A stretch of DNA of 33,993 nt. Origin: Spirochaetales bacterium. Its GTDB lineage: Bacteria > Spirochaetota > Spirochaetia > SZUA-6 > JAFGRV01. Every line of letters starts with the position of its first letter. The stretch's first letter is position 1. The position numbers were made by a program, and so were the translations under genes. The stretch is taken from NCBI GenBank assembly GCA_016937215.1, contig JAFGWI010000181.1, forward strand, positions 1 to 33,993, read 5' to 3'. The notes beneath the pieces were generated by a model. It worked only from the letters and a program-made list of their open reading frames with translations. It was not told the DNA's origin and searched no databases. Shown here piece after piece: positions 7,414 to 14,440 of the stretch.

Positions 7414-7560
7414 GCGTTAGGGATAGGAGGTATGGCAAGGCATTTTTTCAAAAATGCCTTGCCAAAGCGTTTCAGGCCGGATATTTTCCGGCCTGAAACC
7501 TTCGCAGGCGAAAGCCGAAGTACCGGATAGCCCGGCCTGAAAGCCCAGGAAGAGCAATTC
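7414..7560 (+). repeat. Modular hairpin repeat, plus-oriented copy
   Basis: Box A GCGTTAGGGATAGGAGG at 7414-7430; hairpin 1 with arms GGCAAGGCATTTTT and its exact complement (7434-7463); linker AAAGCG; hairpin 2 with a 12-bp perfect stem TTTCAGGCCGGA (7470-7481 with 7487-7498); then CCTTCG and a box-B-like GCGAAAGCCGAAG ending at 7520; and a GGATAGCCCGGCC motif at about 7525-7537. The same order with different stem sequence recurs at 33879-33983. Minus-strand frames through this region are shadows of the repeat. Confidence 0.85.
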
Positions 7561-7746
7561 CTGATAAAAACCATTTTTCGCGCCAAAACTGAAAGCCATG
7601 GTCTTAAAAAGTTTTAATGAAGTTTCATATTTGGAATTGCCATTCCCGGGCTTGGCAGGCAACGCCAAAAAACTTTTGCCAATCAAAAATAAATATTCTT
7701 GACGAATTACAATAATGGAAGATATCATCAAAAAAAGGAGAGAGCT
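7561..7746. other. Leader region upstream of the importer operon
   Basis: This is non-coding, with a short dyad near 7650-7670 (TTGGC and GCCAA). A TTGACG at 7699 and TATCAT at 7723, 18 bases apart, resemble a sigma-70 promoter, but its start point would fall at the ribosome-binding site (GGAG at 7737-7740). The operon promoter therefore probably lies elsewhere in this region and I cannot place it. Confidence 0.35.
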
Positions 7747-9531
7747 ATGAAAAATAAAAAGGGGTTATATCTGGTCCGATTGTTTTTGGTATTAGGATCA
7801 ATCTATTTTCTTTCAGCTTGCGGCGCAAACCAGGCTGGCAGAAATGAATTGTCTCTGTTCACAGGGATTGATGAAATATCCTACAAGGATTGGGAAATCG
7901 GCAGCTCCGGCGGAAACCTGAATGTGGCCATTGAAGCAGAGCCCAAAACCTTCAATGTCGTTGTTTCAGCCGAATCTTCCACCTCGGATATCGTCAACCG
8001 CCTGTTTGATTATGTTGCGGAGAGGGATATTCTGACGCTTCAATGGGAAGGAAGGCTGGTTTCCGGCTGGGAAATATCCGAGGACCAGAAGAGCGCGACC
8101 TTTACCATGAGGCCCAACCTGAAATGGTCCGACGGCCAGGACTTGACAGCCGAAGACATTGTTTTTTCCGTAAACAATGTTTATTTGGTTAAGGGCGTGG
8201 AGGGTTCACACCGCCATGTTTTCATGGTGGGAAACGAAGCGGCCCGTTTTGAATTGATAGACAAGGACCACTTCAAAATTACCACACCCCTGGTGTACGC
8301 GGACATTATTTCTCTGGCCCATTTCCAGCCTGTTCCAAAACATATTTTTCAACCGTTAATTGAAAGCAAAGGAATTGAAGCGGTGAATTCCTTTTGGGGC
8401 ATAGACAGCAACCCCCAGGACATTGTCGGCTGCGGGCCTTTTGTTATAGATGAATACAAGCCCGGTCAAAGGCTTATTTTAAAAAGGAACAGCAATTATT
8501 GGCGAAAGGATGCCAAAGGTAATTCCCTCCCCTATCTCGACACAATCAGTTTGGTCATCGTTGAGGACAGAAACACTTCATTTTTAAAGCTGCAAGCCGG
8601 CGAAGTTGACACTATCGAAAAAATCAGAGGCGAAGATGTTGCCACTCTTCTTGACAACAAGGACAAAATCGGCGTGAAGGTTTATAATTCCGGTCCTGAA
8701 TCGGCTACCAATTTTCTAACGATTAATCAGAACATCAATACCCTGGAAGAACCCAAAAAAAGCTGGTTCAACAATAAATTATTCCGACAAGCCATGGCCC
8801 ATTTAATCGACAGACAGACAATAATCGATAATGTTTATTTCGGTTTTGCCTATCCGCAATACTCCCTTGTGCCGCCCTATTCACCCTTATTCTGGAAAGA
8901 CGTTGAAACAGTTGCTCCGAAATTTGATCCTGAGGCAGCCAAGGCCATTTTAGACAGCCTTGAAATGAAAGACAGAAACAACGACGGTATTCGCGAAGAC
9001 AAAGAGGGAAACCCGGTTTCATTTGTGCTGCAAACCAACAGCGACAACACCATTCGGGTAAAAATCGGAGACATCATCTCTCAGGAGATGAAAAAAGCCG
9101 GCCTCGATGTCACCTTTAAACCAGGTGATTTTAATACCCTTGTGACCGCTCTGGTGGGCACCTTTCAATGGGACATGATCATCATCGGTTTTACCGGTTC
9201 TCTTCAGCCATTTATTGAAGGCGGCAATTCCCTGCCCTCCCGGGGGAATCTTCACATGACTCATCCCAATCAGGAATCTCCCATTCGCGACTGGGAAAAG
9301 CGCGTTGACCAACTCTATACTCAAAACACAACAACAACGAATTTTGAAATACGGAAAAAGACGGGCGATGAAATTCAGAAAATCTGGGTGGAGGAATGCC
9401 CCTGGATTTACACCGTAAACGAGGCCGCCATTTTCGCCTTCTCAAAACGTGTGGGAAACACAAAGCCCCGGAACATAGAGCCCTATGATTCCTGGAAGGG
9501 CATTTGCGAATTCCTTTATATAAAGAAATAA
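7747..9531 (+). CDS. Family-5 extracellular solute-binding lipoprotein of an ABC importer
   Basis: 594 residues. It starts with a lipoprotein signal (MKNKKGLYLVRLFLVLGSIY) and lipobox LSAC, with C25 as the lipidated residue. It then matches SBP_bac_5 along its length, including LKWSDGQDLTAEDIVFS, the GCGPFVIDEYKPGQ region and RQAMAHLIDRQTI. Family 5 proteins bind di- and oligopeptides, nickel, or in Thermotogae and related bacteria cello- and other oligosaccharides. The neighbouring cellulase and GH94 genes make oligosaccharide plausible but do not prove it. The ATG at 7747 has GGAG 6 bases upstream. A TTG at 7699 in frame would add 16 residues before the signal peptide and is rejected. It is the first gene of the importer operon, separated from the permeases by an intrinsic terminator. 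Confidence 0.9.
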   Translation: MKNKKGLYLVRLFLVLGSIYFLSACGANQAGRNELSLFTGIDEISYKDWEIGSSGGNLNVAIEAEPKTFNVVVSAESSTSDIVNRLFDYVAERDILTLQWEGRLVSGWEISEDQKSATFTMRPNLKWSDGQDLTAEDIVFSVNNVYLVKGVEGSHRHVFMVGNEAARFELIDKDHFKITTPLVYADIISLAHFQPVPKHIFQPLIESKGIEAVNSFWGIDSNPQDIVGCGPFVIDEYKPGQRLILKRNSNYWRKDAKGNSLPYLDTISLVIVEDRNTSFLKLQAGEVDTIEKIRGEDVATLLDNKDKIGVKVYNSGPESATNFLTINQNINTLEEPKKSWFNNKLFRQAMAHLIDRQTIIDNVYFGFAYPQYSLVPPYSPLFWKDVETVAPKFDPEAAKAILDSLEMKDRNNDGIREDKEGNPVSFVLQTNSDNTIRVKIGDIISQEMKKAGLDVTFKPGDFNTLVTALVGTFQWDMIIIGFTGSLQPFIEGGNSLPSRGNLHMTHPNQESPIRDWEKRVDQLYTQNTTTTNFEIRKKTGDEIQKIWVEECPWIYTVNEAAIFAFSKRVGNTKPRNIEPYDSWKGICEFLYIKK

Positions 9532-9540
9532 TTCAAATAT

Positions 9541-9575
9541 AACAGCGCCTTTGAACAGAGGGCGCTGTTTTTTTA
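9541..9575 (+). terminator. Intrinsic terminator between binding protein and permease genes
   Basis: A 9-bp perfect stem AACAGCGCC / GGCGCTGTT (9541-9549 with 9561-9569) is followed at once by a run of Ts. It begins 10 bases after the binding-protein stop codon. Partial read-through would give abundant binding protein and less membrane complex. The T-run ends just before the proposed ATG of the permease at 9578. Confidence 0.85.
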
Positions 9576-9577
9576 TT

Positions 9578-10708
9578 ATGAAAAGAAGGCGGCAAAATTT
9601 AATTTATTATTTTAGCTTTGTTCTCGATTTATCGGCTTTCATGTGTTTAATGATGCTCAAGTGGAGCTGGCTTCCTGCCATATTAGTAGTCCAATTCTTT
9701 TGCTGGCTTATCCGACTTTATTGGTTGAATAAATCACTCCAGGCTTTTATCCTGGTCAGATTGCTGCACATGATCCCCATCATGCTGGCTGTTGTGGCTA
9801 TCGGCTTCATGCTTATCCAGCTCGCGCCAGGCGATGTCCTGGACCAGTTGAGGCTGAATCCTGATATCAGCCCCAAAACCTTAAAGGAATTTGAAGAATC
9901 CTTTGGCCTGAATCAACCATGGTTTGTGCAATTCGTGAAGTATATCACCAATGCCATTAAAGGTGATTTTGGTTATTCCCAATCCATGAAAGCGCCGGTT
10001 TTTGAAATTGTCTCTCAGCGGGCTGGCAACACCTTGCTTTTGGCCCTGGCTTCGATGGTGCTGGCCTGGGGTTTTTCCATTCCCGCCGGCATTGTGTCGG
10101 CAACACATCAATATAAATGGCAGGACCAGGTGATCAGTTTTTTGTCCTTTACCGGCCTGGCCATTCCCAATTTTTTCCTGGCCTTTCTCCTTATCTACCT
10201 GATCACTCAAACCGGCCTATGGCTGCCCATAGGCGGTATGCAGAGCCCCCATTTTTCTTCCATGAGCTTGCCGGAAAAAATCCTCGACACAGCCGCCCAC
10301 CTGGCTGTCCCGGCCTTTGTTTTAGCCACAGCTTCCATGGCCCAGCTCACACGCCTCATGCGCGCGAACATGATCGAAATCATGGGCCGTCAATACATTA
10401 TCACTGCCCGGGCCAAGGGGCTTCCCAATCATTTGATTATCAACAAGCACGCCCTGAAAAATGCCATTAATCCCATGATCACCATCTTCGGCGTGCAGTT
10501 GGGTGAATTGCTTTCAGGGGCCGCCTTAACCGAGCAAATTTTGTCCTGGCCGGGCTTAGGCAAACTGGTGTTATCTGCCACTCTTTCTCAGGACCTTTAT
10601 CTTGTCGCGGGAAGCCTGGTTTACACTGTGGCCTTGATTGTCATGGGTAATCTGATTGCCGACATCCTGCTGGCCATCACTGATCCGCGGGTAAGGATTG
10701 CTTTGTAA
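9578..10708 (+). CDS. DppB/OppB-type ABC importer permease
   Basis: 376 residues from the ATG at 9578. The core (from FILVRLLHMIPIMLAVVAIG on) is a standard DppB protein: APGDVLDQL after the first helix, GLNQPWFVQFVKY, GDFGYS, and the EAA loop TARAKGLPNHLIINKHALKN that contacts the ATPases, ending near TDPRVRIAL. About 60 extra residues precede the usual start and hold two hydrophobic segments (around LIYYFSFVLDLSAFMCLMM and LPAILVVQFFCWLI). The ATG has no ribosome-binding site, being directly after the terminator T-run. A TTG at 9551 lies within the terminator hairpin and is unlikely. Translation could therefore begin later. The gene's TAATG overlaps the next start, so the permeases are coupled. 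Confidence 0.87.
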   Translation: MKRRRQNLIYYFSFVLDLSAFMCLMMLKWSWLPAILVVQFFCWLIRLYWLNKSLQAFILVRLLHMIPIMLAVVAIGFMLIQLAPGDVLDQLRLNPDISPKTLKEFEESFGLNQPWFVQFVKYITNAIKGDFGYSQSMKAPVFEIVSQRAGNTLLLALASMVLAWGFSIPAGIVSATHQYKWQDQVISFLSFTGLAIPNFFLAFLLIYLITQTGLWLPIGGMQSPHFSSMSLPEKILDTAAHLAVPAFVLATASMAQLTRLMRANMIEIMGRQYIITARAKGLPNHLIINKHALKNAINPMITIFGVQLGELLSGAALTEQILSWPGLGKLVLSATLSQDLYLVAGSLVYTVALIVMGNLIADILLAITDPRVRIAL

Positions 10709-12135
10709 TGGGTTTAAAAGATTTTTTTGCCAAAATTATCAAGCCCAGCCTCGGGTATAAGCCTCAAAAAACAGACAATTCACCCGGTAAAATTCATCTT
10801 CAACAGTTCAAAAAACACCGCCTTGGAATGATCGGTTTTTTCATCCTGGCTTTTTTCTTTTTTTGCTCTCTATTTGCCGACTTATTATCGCCCTATTCCA
10901 TGACCTGGACAGACAAAAAAAAGTCATTTCATCCGCCTTCAGAGGTTCATCTTTTTTATACCGATGAAAAGAATCACACTTTTCTTCGGCCATTTTGTTA
11001 TGAAATGAAAATCGTCAATGTTGCCTATAAAAGATATTCAATTATTCCTGAGCATAGCCTCAGGGTTGTTTCACTCGAAAAACATCCCAAAATCGATGAA
11101 CTACGCATTATCGCTGTTGATGAAAATCCTGAAGAAAGAAAACAAAACATTATTTCAAAACTGGTCCAATATTACAAACTGGTGGCATCACATAGTGAAA
11201 CAAAAAGCATTCAGGAAAAACTGGATAACCTAGTCAATAACCCCCAAAGGGATATTGTCCAAAAACACATACTTCATTTTGATGGCCCGGATGAAAAGGA
11301 GTTGACCAAAGAAATCCTCCTGATCAAAGGGAACAAGAATTTTCTCGGCTTTTTTAACCAGGGAATTCCGTATCACTTCCTGGGGCTCTTTGTTTCCAAT
11401 ATCCATTTTTTCGGTTCAACAAGCGGAGGTTATTATCCTTTAGGCGGTGACCAGCTGGGCCGGGATGTTCTCTCGCGCCTTCTTCACGGAAGCCGTATCT
11501 CGCTATCAGTCGGGCTGATTGGTATTCTTATTTCCTTTACCATTGGTCTTTTAATCGGCGGTATTTCAGGTTATTTTGGAGGGTTTGTTGATATTATTTT
11601 AATGCGTGTGTGCGAAATCATTTTATCATTCCCTTCTCTGATTTTACTCTATGCCCTGCGGGCTAGCTTTCCGCCCAATTTGAATTCCATCGAAGTGTAT
11701 TTCCTGATTATCGTGATCATGTCGCTAATCAACTGGGCCGCTCTGGCCAGGATTATTCGGGGAATGGTGTTGTCACTGAAAAACGAAGAATATGTTTTAA
11801 ACGCCAGGGTCATGGGCTTATCACACTTCAGAATCATCACAAGGCATATACTGCGAAATATTTTCTCATTTATTATTGTGCAGGCAACCATATCCATTCC
11901 GGGTTATATCATCGGCGAGTCCTCATTGAGCCTTCTGGGACTGGGAATAAACGACCCCCAATCCAGTTGGGGGCTAATGCTTTCGGTCGGACGAAATACC
12001 CGCTACATAAAAGACTTTCCCTGGCTGCTTATCCCGGGCGTGCTTATTTTCCTGACCATTATGGCCTGGAATTTTCTGGGTGACGGTTTACGGGACACCC
12101 TGGACCCTCACGGAAAAAAGAGGCCATTAAAGTGA
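10708..12135 (+). CDS. DppC/OppC-type ABC importer permease with large periplasmic insertion
   Basis: 475 residues against about 300 for typical DppC. After an N-terminal DppC helix (HRLGMIGFFILAFFFFCSLF) come some 175 inserted residues (about 65-240), soluble and charged, before the standard core resumes at PLGGDQLGRDVLSRLLHGSR. The core has five further helices, the EAA-type loop NARVMGLSHFRIITRHILRN, and the family C-terminus GDGLRDTLDPH. The insertion lies between helix 1 and helix 2, so it should face outside the cytoplasm, where it could contact the binding protein. It is more AT-rich than the core. Spirochaete and Thermotogae DppC homologues often carry shorter insertions here, from memory. 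The start overlaps the preceding stop (TAATG), and its stop overlaps the next GTG start. Confidence 0.9.
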   Translation: MGLKDFFAKIIKPSLGYKPQKTDNSPGKIHLQQFKKHRLGMIGFFILAFFFFCSLFADLLSPYSMTWTDKKKSFHPPSEVHLFYTDEKNHTFLRPFCYEMKIVNVAYKRYSIIPEHSLRVVSLEKHPKIDELRIIAVDENPEERKQNIISKLVQYYKLVASHSETKSIQEKLDNLVNNPQRDIVQKHILHFDGPDEKELTKEILLIKGNKNFLGFFNQGIPYHFLGLFVSNIHFFGSTSGGYYPLGGDQLGRDVLSRLLHGSRISLSVGLIGILISFTIGLLIGGISGYFGGFVDIILMRVCEIILSFPSLILLYALRASFPPNLNSIEVYFLIIVIMSLINWAALARIIRGMVLSLKNEEYVLNARVMGLSHFRIITRHILRNIFSFIIVQATISIPGYIIGESSLSLLGLGINDPQSSWGLMLSVGRNTRYIKDFPWLLIPGVLIFLTIMAWNFLGDGLRDTLDPHGKKRPLK

Positions 12136-13118
12136 AAAAAATACTGGAAATAAAAAACCTGACGACTCAGTTTGAAATGGAAGATTATCTGATAAAGGCT
12201 GTGGATGAGGTTGATCTGACACTTCACAGCGAAGAAACACTGGGCATCGCAGGTGAATCGGGTTGCGGCAAATCAGTGCTTTCCTTAAGCATCATGGGGC
12301 TGCTCCCCATGCCGCCGGGAAAAATCACCCAGGGTGAAATACTATATCAGGGGGAAAATCTACTCACCTACAAGCCGGAAAGAATGCGAACCATAGGCGG
12401 CAAGGAAATCGCCATGATTTTTCAGGAACCCATGACCAGCCTGAACCCCTTGCTGAAAACAGGTGAGCAAATAGCCGAGGCCCTGATACAGCACAAAGAC
12501 ATGGATAAACACCAAGCCTGGGAAAAAACCATCGAACTCCTTGACTCGGCCGGAATTCCAGGGGCCAGGGAACGCGCGCAGGAATACCCCTTTCAGTTTA
12601 GCGGCGGTATGCGTCAAAGAGTCATGATTGCCATGGCCATTGCCTGCGACCCCCGAGTGCTCATAGCCGATGAACCGACCACAGCCCTGGATGTGACAAT
12701 TCAATCACAAATATTAAGGCTCCTTGATTCTTTAAAGCAGAAAATAAACAGCTCCCTGCTTTTCATCACCCACGATATGGCGGTCATGGCTGGGTTTGCT
12801 GATAGAATCATCGTGCTTTATGCCGGGAAGGTCATGGAAAACGCTTCGGTGACTGATTTGTTCAAAAATCCCCTTCATCCCTACACTCAAGGTCTGCTTA
12901 AATGCATCCCTTTGCTTGGAGAAAACAAATATAACGATAGGGGAAAAATCCGTTATCTTCATTCCATTAAAGGAAACCTGCCCGACCCTCGCCATTTTCC
13001 CAAGGGCTGCCCTTTTGAACCTCGCTGCCCCTTTGCCATGGGCCGATGCCAAGAAGCTGTTCCTCCGCTATTACTGGTAGAAAAGGCCCATGAAGTAAGG
13101 TGTTATCTTCATGAATAA
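12132..13118 (+). CDS. DppD/OppD-type ABC importer ATPase
   Basis: 328 residues with the full ABC ATPase set: Walker A GESGCGKS, Q-loop MIFQEPMTSLNP, signature FSGGMRQR, Walker B VLIADEPTTALD and H-loop LLFITHD. After the nucleotide-binding domain is the oligopeptide-transporter C-terminal extension (HPYTQGLLKCIP). It carries four cysteines in CPFEPRCPFAMGRC and then RCYLHE, the pattern that binds a [4Fe-4S] cluster in mycobacterial DppD. The GTG start at 12132 overlaps the previous stop as GTGA, and the stop overlaps the next gene by 8 bases, so all four membrane-complex genes are translationally coupled. Confidence 0.92.
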   Translation: MKKILEIKNLTTQFEMEDYLIKAVDEVDLTLHSEETLGIAGESGCGKSVLSLSIMGLLPMPPGKITQGEILYQGENLLTYKPERMRTIGGKEIAMIFQEPMTSLNPLLKTGEQIAEALIQHKDMDKHQAWEKTIELLDSAGIPGARERAQEYPFQFSGGMRQRVMIAMAIACDPRVLIADEPTTALDVTIQSQILRLLDSLKQKINSSLLFITHDMAVMAGFADRIIVLYAGKVMENASVTDLFKNPLHPYTQGLLKCIPLLGENKYNDRGKIRYLHSIKGNLPDPRHFPKGCPFEPRCPFAMGRCQEAVPPLLLVEKAHEVRCYLHE

Positions 13119-14151
13119 AGCCATGATTCTGGAAATTAAGGATTTGCTCAAATCTTTTAACATTAGTGCCGGAAGCTTTACCCTAGGCAAAGGCTTATTC
13201 CAAGCGGTCAATCAAGTGAGCTTGAACATTTGTAATGGAGAAACTATGGGATTGATTGGCGAATCGGGCTGCGGCAAAACCACTTTAAGCCGTCTGATAT
13301 TAAGGCTATATGATGCTGATGCCGGTAAAATCCTCTATTATCCACCACAGGAAAGATTGGCATCATTAAAAAGGCAACTTGATAATAAAAAGTTGATAAC
13401 AGAGAATAATGCCATCGACATTTCGAGAGCCGACCATCATAGCTTGAAAATAATGGGCAAAGAAATGCAAATCATTTTTCAGGACCCCTGGGCTTCATTA
13501 AATCCTACACTCAGAATCAAAGACATTATTACCGAAGGGGCCCTTGTTCATAACATCATCAGCAAAAAAGAACAGCATCAATATGCCCGCGACTTATTAA
13601 CCCAGGTGGGCCTTGACACAGGTGATCTTGATAAATATCCCCATGAATTCTCAGGAGGACAACGGCAGCGAATCGGTATTGCCAGGGCTTTGTCGGTTAA
13701 TCCTGCCTTTATTATTTGCGACGAACCTGTGTCAGCTTTAGATGTATCGGTACAAGCACAAATTCTGAATCTCTTGCTTGAATTGCAGCAGAAACGCGGC
13801 CTTGCCTACTTATTCATCTCCCATGATTTGAATGTGGTGCAATATATATCGGACCGTATCGCCGTCATGTATCTGGGTCGTATTGTCGAACAAGGCTCAG
13901 CCGAAGAAATCATCAAAAACCCCAAACATCCTTATACCCTGTCTTTGCTTTCGGCCATTCCAGGAGTGGATGAAAGAATGCTGAAAACAAAATTGATACC
14001 CCGGGGCGATGTTCCCAATCAACTCGACCCGCCCGAAGGCTGTGCTTTTCATCCCCGCTGCCCCAAAGCTGATACAAAATGTAAAAAAATTGTTCCTGAA
14101 TTAGTAAATACAGGCGCTGAGCATCTTGCAGCCTGTTTTCATCCCTTTTAA
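13111..14151 (+). CDS. DppF/OppF-type ABC importer ATPase
   Basis: 346 residues. Walker A GESGCGKT, Q-loop IIFQDPWASLNP, signature EFSGGQRQR, Walker B FIICDEPVSALD and H-loop LFISHDLNVV are all present. It is the partner of the DppD-type ATPase, forming the heterodimeric motor. About 35 extra residues (around SLKRQLDNKKLITENNA) sit between Walker A and the Q-loop relative to typical OppF. The C-terminal domain has CAFHPRCP, TKCKK and AACFHPF cysteines like its partner. The start overlaps the upstream gene by 8 bases. This is the last gene of the importer operon, and no clear terminator hairpin follows. Confidence 0.92.
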   Translation: MNKAMILEIKDLLKSFNISAGSFTLGKGLFQAVNQVSLNICNGETMGLIGESGCGKTTLSRLILRLYDADAGKILYYPPQERLASLKRQLDNKKLITENNAIDISRADHHSLKIMGKEMQIIFQDPWASLNPTLRIKDIITEGALVHNIISKKEQHQYARDLLTQVGLDTGDLDKYPHEFSGGQRQRIGIARALSVNPAFIICDEPVSALDVSVQAQILNLLLELQQKRGLAYLFISHDLNVVQYISDRIAVMYLGRIVEQGSAEEIIKNPKHPYTLSLLSAIPGVDERMLKTKLIPRGDVPNQLDPPEGCAFHPRCPKADTKCKKIVPELVNTGAEHLAACFHPF

Positions 14152-14383
14152 AAAGCCATTTGATTCAGCATCAGCAAAGACATGATAGATTCCCGTTCAT
14201 TATCGGACAATCATCAGACTGAAGGGTATTGAAAAAATCCATGATACCTTTATCAGCCGGGAAAGGGTCCAAGGCCCAATTTCAAACTAGCATATAATAA
14301 TTTTTGAGAAAAAAGGAACTTTATTGCATTTTTTTTAATTTTTTTTTACTATTGCCGTGATAATTTTTGCTTATGGACTATTT

Positions 14384-14392
14384 ATATATAAT
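14384..14392 (+). promoter_or_regulatory. Possible -10 region of the subtilase gene
   Basis: TATATATAAT-type sequence with TATAAT at 14387-14392, about 49 bases before the start codon. Upstream is a long T-rich tract that could act as an UP-like element. No convincing -35 hexamer is present at 16-18 bases, so only the -10 is suggested. The rest of 14152-14383 shows no gene. Confidence 0.35.
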
Positions 14393-14440
14393 AAGGATTC
14401 AAATTAGTTATAAATGGATAACAAAAAAAGGGAGGACATC

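Noticed and set aside
7414-7560. Integron attC site, because box A contains GTTAGG
   Set aside because: attC sites fold as one long hairpin with paired core sites at both ends. Here box A is unpaired and followed by several separate hairpins. There is no head-to-tail cassette order and no integrase in the window.
7699-7728. Sigma-70 promoter TTGACG-18-TATCAT for the importer operon
   Set aside because: The start point would fall on the ribosome-binding site, leaving almost no leader.
7368-7731. Two overlapping minus-strand frames of 72 and 104 codons
   Set aside because: Both run through the hairpin repeat. Their codons mirror its stems and neither has a start signal.
7699-7746. Extended TTG start of the solute-binding protein
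   Set aside because: It would place 16 polar residues before the lipoprotein signal peptide, while the ATG at 7747 has a well-spaced GGAG.
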